DNA of 64,000 nt, taken from assembly GCA_032622095.1 (NCBI GenBank), contig CP136068.1, forward strand, positions 1,171,607-1,235,606, in the 5' to 3' direction. A model generated the notes under the pieces. The model made no database searches. It was given only the letters and a program-made list of their open reading frames with translations, and was not told the origin of the DNA. Origin of the DNA: Siphonodentalium dalli. Lineage: Eukaryota; Mollusca; Scaphopoda; Gadilida; Siphonodentaliidae. Position numbers and translations under genes: made by a program. How positions within the stretch are numbered: position 1 is the first letter of the stretch; the number at the start of each line of letters is the position of its first letter. Below, piece by piece: positions 50,321 through 61,240 of this stretch.

Positions 50321-51088
50321 TTGGAAAAAAATAATAAATTGAATAACAATATACTTCCATATTAAAATATGGAAGTATAATAAGGGAATCGCGTGAAATT
50401 GATTGGTATGTCGATATTATGGTTTATTGACATTTCTGTGTTCAGTTTGAACGTTCTGGTGTGACCTCCACCCATGCCTCGAAATTTGGTGACGTGGATA
50501 GAAAAGTCGCCATATCTCGGCCAATTTTTGAGATATCTTGCTAATTTTTGCGTCATTGTGTTCGTATTTGATGCCCCTATAATATTTACCAGGGTTTTGG
50601 TGAGGTATTGTGCCGATATTTTATAATGTAGGCCAATATGTATGTTGTTCTATTCATACTTTTCGAATATCTCTCGCCTCTATCGACATAATACGGCAAG
50701 TAGGTAATCGTTTAGAAGTACTAGAAATTCCCCATCGAATGACACCAAACACGTGACGATTGGTTGAAGGAATTTAAATTCATAGTGCATTTTCTGTAAA
50801 CTTGAAAAAAAGGAAGTGGCCACAATTTCTACATTTCTCAACCGATTCATAAAATTCACTCATAATGACTCTCAGTACATCTTATAGATACTTCACAACA
50901 ATTTTAGTTCAAATCAGCGACCAAAAACAATTGACAAATTTTGACCCCCCTCCCTAGTGCGGACAAATTTCATTGGACCTTGGTCAAAATTTCACCATTT
51001 CATCTTCTCTCTATAGATAAGACGCTCACATAAACCAAATCCAGTTTATATGCGTCGTCTAGGAGGAGATAGAGTCAAAAGCACTTTC
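41290..51088. repeat. 1403-bp tandem array, about seven copies
   Basis: Sequence repeats with an exact 1403-bp period (for example 41364, 42767, 44170, 45573, 46976, 48379, 49782), differing by only a handful of bases, such as CTAAAATT in unit 2 and CGCCAAG near 46487. Each unit holds a (AAT)n tract, the perfect hairpin ATACTTCCATATT-AA-AATATGGAAGTAT (41933-41960 in unit 1), GGGGAGATAACTCTG, and two related ACATTTCTCAACCGATT segments. The array runs into the assembly gap, so true copy number is unknown. The small frames repeated in every unit are not genes. Confidence 0.95.
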
Positions 51089-51188
51089 NNNNNNNNNNNN
51101 NNNNNNNNNNNNNNNNNNNNNNNNNNNNNNNNNNNNNNNNNNNNNNNNNNNNNNNNNNNNNNNNNNNNNNNNNNNNNNNNNNNNNNNN
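51089..51188. other. Assembly gap (100 N)
   Basis: Exactly 100 N, a common placeholder for unknown length. It lies between two long tandem arrays, so sequence is probably missing and adjacency is not proven. Confidence 0.98.
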
Positions 51189-54100
51189 GTTGAGCGGCCG
51201 GACACAAGAAAGCTGAAATTAAAACCTTAATTAACTCGTTACAGATCTGTACCAGTGCTTTATTAACGCTAATCGGGTTGAGCGGCCGGACACAAGAAAG
51301 CTGAAATTAAAACCTTAATTAACTCGTTACAGATCTGTACCAGTGCTTTATTAACGCTAATCGGGTTGAGCGGCCGGACACAAGAAAGCTGAAATTAAAA
51401 CCTTAATTAACTCGTTACAGATCTGTACCAGTGCTTATTAACGCTAATCGGGTTGAGCGGCCGGACACAAGAAAGCTGAAATTAAAACCTTAATTAACTC
51501 GTTACAGATCTGTACCAGTGCTTTATTAACGCTAATCGGGTTGAGCGGCCGGACACAAGAAAGCTGAAATTAAAACCTTAATTAACTCGTTACAGATCTG
51601 TACCAGTGCTTTATTAACGCTAATCGGGTTGAGCGGCCGGACACAAGAAAGCTGAAATTAAAACCTTAATTAACTCGTTACAGATCTGTACCAGTGCTTT
51701 ATTAACGCTAATCGGGTTGAGCGGCCGGACACAAGAAAGCTGAAATTAAAACCTTAATTAACTCGTTACAGATCTGTACCAGTGCTTTATTACGCTAATC
51801 GGGTTGAGCGGCCGGACACAAGAAAGCTGAAATTAAAACCTTAATTAACTCGTTACAGATCTGTACCAGTGCTTTATAACGCTAATCGGGTTGAGCGGCC
51901 GGACACAAGAAAGCTGAAATTAAAACCTTAATTAACTCGTTACAGATCTGTACCAGTGCTTTATTAACGCTAATCGGGTTGAGCGGCCGGACACAAGAAA
52001 GCTGAAATTAAAACCTTAATTAACTCGTTACAGATCTGTACCAGTGCTTTATTAACGCTAATCGGGTTGAGCGGCCGGACACAAGAAAGCTGAAATTAAA
52101 ACCTTAATTAACTCGTTACAGATCTGTACCAGTGCTTTATTAACGCTAATCGGGTTGAGCGGCCGGACACAAGAAAGCTGAAATTAAAACCTATTAACTC
52201 GTTACAGATCTGTACCAGTGCTTTATTAACGCTAATCGGGTTGAGCGGCCGGACACAAGAAAGCTGAAATTAAAACCTTAATTAACTCGTTACAGATCTG
52301 TACCAGTGCTTTATTACGCTAATCGGGTTGAGCGGCCGGACACAAGAAAGCTGAAATTAAAACCTTAATTAACTCGTTACAGATCTGTACCAGTGCTTTA
52401 TTAACGCTAATCGGGTTGAGCGGCCGGACACAAGAAAGCTGAAATTAAAACCTTAATTAACTCGTTACAGATCTGTACCAGTGCTTTATTAACGCTAATC
52501 GGGTTGAGCGGCCGGACACAAGAAAGCTGAAATTAAAACCTCAATTAACTCGTTACAGATCTGTACCAGTGCTTTATTAACGCTAATCGGGTTGAGCGGC
52601 CGGACACAAGAAAGCTGAAATTAAAGCCTTAATTAACTCGTTACAGATCTGTACCAGTGCTTTATTAACGCTAATCGGGTTGAGCGGCCGGACACAAGAA
52701 AGCTGAAATTAAAGCCTTAATTAACTCGTTACAGATCTGTACCAGTGCTTTATTAACGCTAATCGGGTTGAGCGGCCGGACACAAGAAAGCTGAAATTAA
52801 AACCTTAATTAACTCGTTACAGATCTGTACCAGTGCTTTATTAACGCTAATCGGGTTGAGCGGCCGGACACAAGAAAGCTGAAATTAAAACCTTAATTAA
52901 CTCGTTACAGATCTGTACCAGTGCTTTATTAACGCTAATCGGGTTGAGCGGCCGGACACAAGAAAGCTGAAATTAAAACCTTAATTAACTCGTTACAGAT
53001 CTGTACCAGTGCTTTATTAACGCTAATCGGGTTGAGCGGCCGGACACAAGAAAGCTGAAATTAAAACCTTAATTAACTCGTTACAGATCTGTACCAGTGC
53101 TTTATTAACGCTAATCGGGTTGAGCGGGCCGGACACAAGAAAGCTGAAATTAAAACCTCAATTAACTCGTTACAGATCTGTACCAGTGCTTTATTAACGC
53201 TAATCGGGTTGAGCGGCCGGACACAAGAAAGCTGAAATTAAAACCTTAATTAACTCGTTACAGATCTGTACCAGTGCTTTATTAACGCTAATCGGGTTGA
53301 GCGGCCGGACACAAGAAAGCTGAATTAAAACCTTAATTAACTCGTTACAGATCTGTACCAGTGCTTTATTAACGCTAATCGGGTTGAGCGGCCGGACACA
53401 AGAAAGCTGAAATTAAAACCTTAATTAACTCGTTACAGATCTATACCAGTGCTTTATTAACGCTAATCGGGTTGAGCGGCCGGACACAAGAAAGCTGAAA
53501 TTAAAACCTTAATTAACTCGTTACAGATCTGTACCAGTGCTTTATTAACGCTAATCGGGTTGAGCGGCCGGACACAAGAAAGCTGAAATTAAAACCTTAA
53601 TTAACTCGTTACAGATCTGTACCAGTGCTTTATTAACGCTAATCGGGTTGAGCGGCCGGACACAAGAAAGCTGAAATTAAAACCTTAATTAACTCGTTAC
53701 AGATCTGTACCAGTGCTTTATTAACGCTAATCGGGTTGAGCGGCCGGACACAAGAAAGCTGAAATTAAAACCTTAATTAACTCGTTACAGATCTGTACCA
53801 GTGCTTTATTAACGCTAATCGGGTTGAGCGGCCGGACACAAGAAAGCTGAAATTAAAACCTTAATTAACTCGTTACAGATCTGTACCAGTGCTTTATTAA
53901 CGCTAATCGGGTTGAGCGGCCGGACACAAGAAAGCTGAAATTAAAACCTTAATTAACTCGTTACAGATCTGTACCAGTGCTTTATTAACGCTAATCGGGT
54001 TGAGCGGCCGGACACAAGAAAGCTGAAATTAAAACCTTAATTAACTCGTTACAGATCTGTACCAGTGCTTTATTAACGCTAATCGGGTTGAGCGGCCGGA

Positions 54101-56785
54101 CACAAGAAAGCTGAAATTAAAACCTTAATTAACTCGTTACAGATCTGTACCAGTGCTTTATTAACGCTAATCGGGTTGAGCGGCCGGACACAAGAAAGCT
54201 GAAATTAAAACCTTAATTAACTCGTTACAGATCTATACCAGTGCTTTATTAACGCTAATCGGGTTGAGCGGCCGGACACAAGAAAGCTGAAATTAAAACC
54301 TTAATTAACTCGTTACAGATCTATACCAGTGCTTTATTAACGCTAATCGGGTTGAGCGGCCGGACACAAGGAAAGCTGAAATTAAAACCTTAATTAACTC
54401 GTTACAGATCTGTACCAGTGCTTTATTAACGCTAATCGGGTTGAGCGGCCGGACACAAGAAAGCTGAAATTAAAACCTTAATTAACTCGTTACAGATCTG
54501 TACCAGTGCTTTATTAACGCTAATCGGGTTGAGCGGCCGGACACAAGAAAGCTGAAATTAAAACCTTAATTAACTCGTTACAGATCTATACCAGTGCTTT
54601 ATTAACGCTAATCGGGTTGAGCGGCCGGACACAAGAAAGCTGAAATTAAAACCTTAATTAACTCGTTACAGATCTATACCAGTGCTTTATTAACGGCTAA
54701 TCGGGTTGAGCGGCCGGACACAAGAAAGCTGAAATTAAAACCTTAATTAACTCGTTACAGATCTGTACCAGTGCTTTATTAACGCTAATCGGGTTGAGCG
54801 GCCGGACACAAGAAAGCTGAAATTAAAACCTTAATTAACTCGTTACAGATCTGTACCAGTGCTTTATTAACGCTAATCGGGTTGAGCGGCCGGACACAAG
54901 AAAGCTGAAATTAAAACCTTAATTAACTCGTTACAGATCTGTACCAGTGCTTTATTAACGCTAATCGGGTTGAGCGGCCCGGACACAAGAAAGCTGAAAT
55001 TAAAACCTTAATTAACTCGTTACAGATCTGTACCAGTGCTTTATTAACGCTAATCGGGTTGAGCGGCCGGACACAAGAAAGCTGAAATTAAAACCTTAAT
55101 TAACTCGTTACAGATCTGTACCAGTGCTTTATTAACGCTAATCGGGTTGAGCGGCCGGACACAAGAAAGCTGAAATTAAAACCTTAATTAACTCGTTACA
55201 GATCTGTACCAGTGCTTTATTAACGCTAATCGGGTTGAGCGGCCGGACACAAGAAAGCTGAAATTAAAACCTTAATTAACTCGTTACAGATCTATACCAG
55301 TGCTTTATTAACGCTAATCGGGTTGAGCGGCCGGACACAAGAAAGCTGAAATTAAAACCTTAATTAACTCGTTACAGATCTATACCAGTGCTTTATTAAC
55401 GCTAATCGGGTTGAGCGGCCGGACACAAGAAAGCTGAAATTAAAACCTTAATTAACTCGTTACAGATCTGTACCAGTGCTTTATTAACGCTAATCGGGTT
55501 GAGCGGCCGGACACAAGAAAGCTGAAATTAAAACCTTAATTAACTCGTTACAGATCTGTACCAGTGCTTTATTAACGCTAATCGGGTTGAGCGGCCGGAC
55601 ACAAGAAAGCTGAAATTAAAACCTTAATTAACTCGTTACAGATCTGTACCAGTGCTTTATTAACGCTAATCGGGTTGAGCGGCCGGACACAAGAAAGCTG
55701 AAATTAAAACCTTAATTAACTCGTTACAGATCTGTACCAGTGCTTTATTAACGCTAATCGGGTTGAGCGGCCGGACACAAGAAAGCTGAAATTAAAACCT
55801 TAATTAACTCGTTACAGATCTATACCAGTGCTTTATTAACGCTAATCGGGTTGAGCGGCCGGACACAAGAAAGCTGAAATTAAAACCTTAATTAACTCGT
55901 TACAGATCTATACCAGTGCTTTATTAACGCTAATCGGGTTGAGCGGCCGGACACAAGAAAGCTGAAATTAAAACCTTAATTAACTCGTTACAGATCTATA
56001 CCAGTGCTTTATTAACGCTAATCGGGTTGAGCGGCCGGACACAAGAAAGCTGAAATTAAAACCTTAATTAACTCGTTACAGATCTGTACCAGTGCTTTAT
56101 TAACGCTAATCGGGTTGAGCGGCCGGACACAAGAAAGCTGAAATTAAAACCTTAATTAACTCGTTACAGATCTGTACCAGTGCTTTATTAACGCTAATCG
56201 GGTTGAGCGGCCGGACACAAGAAAGCTGAAATTAAAACCTTAATTAACTCGTTACAGATCTGTACCAGTGCTTTATTAACGCTAATCGGGTTGAGCGGCC
56301 GGACACAAGAAAGCTGAAATTAAAACCTTAATTAACTCGTTACAGATCTGTACCAGTGCTTTATTAACGCTAATCGGGTTGAGCGGCCGGACACAAGAAA
56401 GCTGAAATTAAAACCTTAATTAACTCGTTACAGATCTATACCAGTGCTTTATTAACGCTAATCGGGTTGAGCGGCCGGACACGAGAAAGCTGAAATTAAA
56501 GCCTTAATTAACTCGTTACAGATCTGTACCAGTGCTTTATTAACGCTAATCGGGTTGAGCGGCCGGACACAAGAAAGCTGAAATTAAAACCTTAATTAAC
56601 TCGTTACAGATCTGTACCAGTGCTTTATTAACGCTAATCGGGTTGAGCGGCCGGACACAAGAAAGCTGAAATTAAAGCCTTAATTAACTCGTTACAGATC
56701 TGTACCAGTGCTTTATTAACGCTAATCGGGTTGAGCGGCCGGACACAAGAAAGCTGAAATTAAAGCCTTAATTAACTCGTTACAG
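51189..56785 (+). repeat. 88-bp array built from a splice acceptor and RhoGAP exon start
   Basis: About 64 copies of an 88-bp unit. Each has 21 bp of intron 3' end (ACCTTAATTAACTCGTTACAG) and then 67 bp identical to the start of the exon at 56786 (ATCTGTACCAGTGCTTTATT ... CTGAAATTAAA). In the exon frame each unit reads LYQCFINANR, VERPDTRKLKLK, Pro, stop, so only the last copy, joined to the rest of the exon, is productive. Variants (CTGTACC or CTATACC; AAACC or AAGCC) cluster in blocks. Single-base length changes in a few units may be real or sequencing errors. The array is cut by the gap. Confidence 0.95.
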
Positions 56786-56949
56786 ATCTGTACCAGTGCT
56801 TTATTAACGCTAATCGGGTTGAGCGGCCGGACACAAGAAAGCTGAAATTAAAGAGGCTCATCCATGAACTTCCTGAACATAACTTTGAGACGTTCAAACA
56901 TCTTTCGGAGCATTTACAGAAAGTGGCTAGGTACAGTCCGTACAACAAG
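56786..56949 (+). CDS. ARHGAP21: ARHGAP21/23-type RhoGAP, exon with mid domain
   Basis: The exon starts after TTACAG and ends AACAAG before GTATGT. It takes one base from the preceding exon, then 54 codons: LYQCFINANR ... KRLIHELPEHNFETFKHL ... PYNK. The ANR, LKRLIHELPEH and FETFKHL segments are the central RhoGAP helices and match the ARHGAP21/23 group best (a Rho/Arf1-linked GAP working at Golgi and cell junctions). The domain stimulates GTP hydrolysis by Rho-family GTPases. The Arg-finger exon is not visible and must lie upstream, in or beyond the gap. The immediate 3' intron end has little pyrimidine tract and is itself the last unit of the 88-bp array. Whether it is 21 or 23 cannot be told, since the two are vertebrate duplicates. 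Confidence 0.87.
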
Positions 56950-56999
56950 GTATGTTCCACCTCCAGTGTCTTCGATTGGTCAATTCAATTCATTTAATC

Positions 57000-58504
57000 A
57001 ATGTCATCGATGCATAAATGATACATAGGTATTAACATAACATGTAATAAATTGATTTACGTGATTTACATCATAAATATACAAATGATATACAGCACAA
57101 TATTTATACACTTATTTACAATATAAATAATATATGCCATACGTACTTCATAAATAATATATGCCATACGTACTTTATAAATAATATATGCCATACATAC
57201 TTTCCTATGACGCTATCAACTATGGTATCATAATGAATCCACACAAAGTAGATAAACACCCTCAATAATATTACCAGCGATGATATATAATTAAAGAGTA
57301 TGTATCCACTCTGGTTTAGTCGCTTACGCATGTAATTTCTTGTTAGCTTCATAATCATAGTGTCATAAATAATTTACTATCAATTTCGGTCAGAGAGCTG
57401 CTCAATATATCCCATATCTGGAGCATAAGGGACACCAAGACAATCATTCCATTGTCTCTGGTAGAACTGATTTTTTTTTCATGACGCCAATTATATTGAA
57501 CAACGTTATAGAGCCCGCTGCCAGATCTTGACATTTTGTGCTGATCATAGTTCCAAAATAAATGTCAAATTGCTACGAATGACCAGGGCACGATTTATTT
57601 GCGATACAATATACCGGTTTGATGATGCAATGTCAGCCTGCTTCTCGCGAATAGCGATACACGATGTTTGCATGCAAAACCCACAATCCGGTCCACATAT
57701 TGCCAGCTTGCAGAATACAGAACGTAACAGACTGAGGTCGATATAATTTATAAAGCAAGAGACATAACTCTATTATTTGACGTGGCGCGTATTCATGCAC
57801 ATCGAGCATGACCATGCTATAATGCAGCTATATTAAATCAATTCTGATTGGTTGGTCATTCCTTGACAACCAATGAAATCATTTGTAACAAAAGTGGTTG
57901 ATGGGACCATGTGGTATTCTGTTTACAATAAAAAGATTTCTGTCGTAAAAATAAAAACTGTTCAAGCGTGGCAGAAAGTCTTTCCATGGCTTATTTACAA
58001 AAATGATAATGACAACAAATGTGTCACCACTGTTACGTGCATTAATTTACTGCATGGAAGTGAGCACAGATTACGTGAACTGAGGAATTTTAGCAATGCG
58101 TTCATGAAAGGGGTCCCAGTGACGAAAATTCCTTCTAATATCTTTTAGTTCTAGCACCTACTACTGTAATATGACAATGCCTAGCCCCTGCCCCCTGGTA
58201 TGATAGTCATTGATATGATTGGGAAAGTTAGGTTCCAACTAGCTTGGATTAAGTTGTATATTAAAATAATATAAAAAAATTAAAAATCGAATTCAGATAT
58301 CTAACTTATTAATTATATATTTAATAATATTAATAATTGTGTAGCTGTGTTTTTTTCTCTGACAAAATTAACCCCAAAACAAACAACAAATTATGTTTAA
58401 GGGTCCATTTCAAGAGATTTAAACATTGCTATGCAATTCTTCAAGAGTGCTATGCAATCTCCAGTTATGCATAGCTGTTTGCTATGCAAAATTTAAAAAG
58501 TAAA
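57000..58504. other. Intron sequence with a 27-bp tandem repeat
   Basis: First visible intron. A 27-bp unit (AAATAATATATGCCATACG...) occurs three times at 57125-57205. A 91-codon frame at 57873-58148 is open but has no splice borders or known domain, and I do not accept it. Confidence 0.6.
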
Positions 58505-58727
58505 TCGGTCCCTGCGAATAACGAGGACTATAGGCAGCCTCAGGACATATACGCTATTATGGTTGATTGACGGTAACGTGTGTGTGACATTGACAGTTTG
58601 GCGTCTTATTTTCAACCTCATTGCTCCACAACTTGATTTAACTGAAACTCTAAGCCATCAATTTCACATCATGTTACCACTCGCGATATCGACAACGAAT
58701 CTAATCCCGACTATTCGCAGGGCCCTA
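58505..58727. mobile_element. Short hAT-like MITE in the intron
   Basis: Ends TCGGTCCCTGCGAATA and TATTCGCAGGGCCCTA form a 16-base inverted repeat with few mismatches, related to the ends of the 310-1224 element (TAGGGTCCTGCGAATA). About 223 bp, no coding. No clear target duplication. Confidence 0.55.
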
Positions 58728-58883
58728 CTAGTGTAGCATTACTTTCAACTGCTTATTTTACCTCGCATGCATACAAGCACCTTCTTCATAATTAGTATCT
58801 AAATTGTTTTTTAACGTTTGCCGCTTAAATATTTTGTGCAGCATTTCTTGATATAAAATCCATTTTTACCCTTGTCTTTTTAG

Positions 58884-59009
58884 ATGGATTCAAAGAATTT
58901 AGCTATTGTGTTTGGACCTACTCTTATTCGTCAGCGCGGTGATGATATGGCAACGATGGTGGCAGACATGTCGGACCAGTGTAGGATAGTGGAAAGTGTG
59001 ATTAATCAC
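58884..59009 (+). CDS. ARHGAP21: ARHGAP21/23-type RhoGAP, C-terminal domain exon
   Basis: Clean acceptor (CCTTGTCTTTTTAG), 42 codons in phase 0, and donor CAC|GTGAGT. It encodes MDSKNLAIVFGPTLIR, the hallmark NLAxVFGPxL motif of RhoGAP domains, followed by DDMATMVADMSDQCRIVESVINH, the last helix. The Asn of the NLA motif, which contacts the GTPase in the family, is present. The phase joins the NK end of the previous exon and the Cys-Glu-Trp start of the next. The 3' part of this exon with its donor is copied ten times downstream. Confidence 0.9.
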
Positions 59010-59907
59010 GTGAGTTATATCATATTATGTTTGGGCTGGTTTAACTATGGTGGCTGACATGTCGGACCAGTGTAGGATAGTGGAAAGTGTGATTAATCAC
59101 GTGAGTTATATCATATTATGTTTGGGCTGGTTAACTATGGTGGCTGACATGTCGGACCAGTGTAGGATAGTGGAAAGTGTGATTAATCATGTGAGTTATA
59201 TCATATTATGTTTGGGCTGGTTTAACTATGGTGGCGGACATGTCGGACCAGTGTAGAATAGTGGAAAGTGTGATTAATCATGTGAGTTATATCATATTAT
59301 GTTTGGGCTGGTTTAACGATGGTGGCTGACATGTCGGACCAGTGTAGAATAGTGGAAAGTGTGATTAATCATGTGAGTTATATCATATTATGTTTGGGCT
59401 GGTTTAACGATGGTGGCTGACATGTCGGACCAGTGTAGGATAGTGGAAAGTGTGATTAATCATGTGAGTTATATCATATTATGTTTGGGCTGGTTTAACT
59501 ATGGTGGCGGACATGTCGGACCAGTGTAGAATAGTGGAAAGTGTGATTAATCATGTGAGTTATATCATATTATGTTTGGGCTGGTTTAACGATGGTGGCT
59601 GACATGTCGGACCAGTGTAGAATAGTGGAAAGTGTGATTAATCATGTGAGTTATATCATATTATGTTTGGGCTGGTTTAACAATGGTGGCTGACATGTCG
59701 GACCAGTGTAGGATAGTGGAAAGTGTGATTAATCACGTGAGTTATATCATATTATGTTTGGGCTGGTTTAACGATGGTGGCTGACATGTCGGACCAGTGT
59801 AGGATAGTGGAAAGTGTGATTAATCATGTGAGTTATATCATATTATGTTTGGGCTGGTTTAACGATGGTGGCTGACATGTCGGACCAGTGTAGGATAGTG
59901 GAAAGTG
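58956..59907 (+). repeat. 91-bp array built from an exon end and its splice donor
   Basis: Eleven units start at ATGGTGGC: 58956, 59047, 59137, 59228, 59319, 59410, 59501, 59592, 59683, 59774 and 59865 (one step is 90 bp, the rest 91). Each holds about 54-57 nt of exon (MVADMSDQCR ... VINH) and 34-37 nt of intron starting GTGAGTTATATCATATTATG. The last unit stops before the donor, so there are ten donors. The exon-end codon is CAC or CAT, both His. A short AAC(G/T)ATGG homology at both ends of the unit marks the likely duplication joint. Confidence 0.95.
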
Positions 59908-60535
59908 TGAAGTTGAAGATCTTGTATATCACAAGAAAAAAAACTAAAGCTTTATGCCTTTTTAACAACATCAGCTCTGTAGAGAACACGCAAACTGTAT
60001 ACAAGTCTTGTGTTGGCTCAAACGCTTCACCACTATATGTCAGTACTGCGCTACCCGCGCAACGAAATATAGTCCCTTTTAGTTTCGTCTTTATTTGACG
60101 TCTATTGGGTTATTTATTGGTAACATTTGTCAATACTATAATTTTAATCAAAACAAATAATCAGTTTTCAATAGTAATTCACAGAATGGTACGAAAGCAA
60201 AATTACGTCACGCGCGCAGGTATACAATGAAAGTGATTACCGCTTGGACTATTTTCTATTAGCCACTAGTGAGAGATAAGAAAATATGTAATGGATTTTC
60301 CAATGATATTATAGGGGTTTCATGTGATATATATGGATATGGTTTACTTGATATACCAATATACAGAAGGATGTGGGGCTTTCTGCTCATTTTATTTCAA
60401 CTTTCTGACTGATTCTGCCTGAGATTAATATACGTCAGCTCCCGGTGGCCAGACCCACCCCCCCCCCCCCCCCCCCCCCCCACACAACATGCATAAATGT
60501 CTGGGCTTTTATTACTACATTTTTAGGTAATTTTT
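59908..60535. other. Intron sequence with poly-C tract
   Basis: Holds a C run of about 25 bases at 60457-60481 and no gene. The frame running out of the array (59865-60098) is just a continuation of array coding into the intron. Confidence 0.6.
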
Positions 60536-60757
60536 TTAACTCTTTGAGTGCCAGGGGCTGATCTCATCGGCCCTCTGTTAAAGAATATAAGAATAAATTA
60601 TTAAAATTGTAAAAAAAAAAAAAAAAAAAAAATGGTAGGCCAATGCATTCTCTTATATATGCGAGGCGACCTATGGTCGACTCGCATATATAAAAGAATG
60701 TATTGGCACAGGGTATATGGGTTGATACAAAAATCGACCTGGCACTCAAAGGGTTAA
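60536..60757. mobile_element. TTAA-flanked MITE with internal hairpin
   Basis: Flanked by TTAA on both sides, with ends CTCTTTGAGTGCCAGG and CCTGGCACTCAAAGGG, a piggyBac-like layout. The centre contains a poly-A tract and the hairpin CCAATGCATTCTCTTATATA ... CATTGG (60640-60706), the same module found inside the unrelated GTGACCCGC MITEs at 10252 and 13802. Confidence 0.72.
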
Positions 60758-60990
60758 GAACTTGCACAGATATTTAGTACCTTGGGAACATGTGCACCTG
60801 CAGTTATGACATCTGTCCAACTTTTTTGGTTGTGTTATCCCCCTTTTTCGACAACATGCATAATTTTGTCAGAGCTTTTATTCCTATATTTTTCGGTCGA
60901 TGGGTTTAGGGATTAGGGTTGTTTGTGAAATTGTTATTTTATTTTACTTTAATGTTTACTGATATGTGAAACATCTTAGCGTTTTAAAAA

Positions 60991-61110
60991 CACAGGGGGG
61001 TATCCTTAGTCCCATTGGGACAGTCACACCTCTAGTTTATATCATGTGCTCGGTGGGGGGTATCCTTAGTCCCATTGGGACAGTCACACCTCTAGTTTAT
61101 ATCTGTCATG
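60991..61110. repeat. 60-bp tandem duplication before the splice acceptor
   Basis: GGGGGGTATCCTTAGTCCCA and the following CACACCTCTAGTTTATAT are repeated at a 60-bp offset (61001 and 61061). The second copy ends about 10 bp before the acceptor TCATTGCAG at 61111-61119. Confidence 0.85.
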
Positions 61111-61119
61111 TCATTGCAG

Positions 61120-61240
61120 TGTGAATGGTACTTCAGTTCATGGACGTTTGATAGCTATGTTCCCGTGGACGGTAATAACGAAGCAAATGGATCGGCCATC
61201 AGCTGTATATCAGACGCAGAGCGATCACTCATGGAAGAAG
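61120..61240 (+). CDS. ARHGAP21: ARHGAP21/23-type gene, exon after the RhoGAP domain
   Basis: Acceptor TCATTGCAG, 40 codons plus one base, donor G|GTAGGC (phase 1). It encodes CEWYFSSWTF ... ISDAERSLMEE. The start continues the final RhoGAP helix, where the family typically has a Trp-Phe pair after two His. The rest begins the poorly conserved linker. Phase matches both neighbours (G + AT gives Asp at the next junction), which supports the model. Confidence 0.85.

Noticed and set aside
41364-50556. Repeated minus-strand frames of 64-88 codons in every 1403-bp unit
   Set aside because: They exist only because the unit is copied with near-identity. No domain, start context or homology is recognisable, and related 1383-bp units do not keep the frames.
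51189-56785. CRISPR-like array of regularly spaced repeats
   Set aside because: There are no unique spacers. The whole 88-bp unit is repeated, the host is eukaryotic, and the unit matches an exon border.
56772-56960. Minus-strand 62-codon frame
   Set aside because: Shadow of the RhoGAP exon on the plus strand.
57873-58148. 91-codon frame inside the RhoGAP intron
   Set aside because: No splice borders in phase with the gene and no recognisable domain.
59047-59256. Open frame running through two 91-bp units
   Set aside because: Arises because one unit is 90 bp and so stays in frame. It reads through intron sequence and has no independent start.
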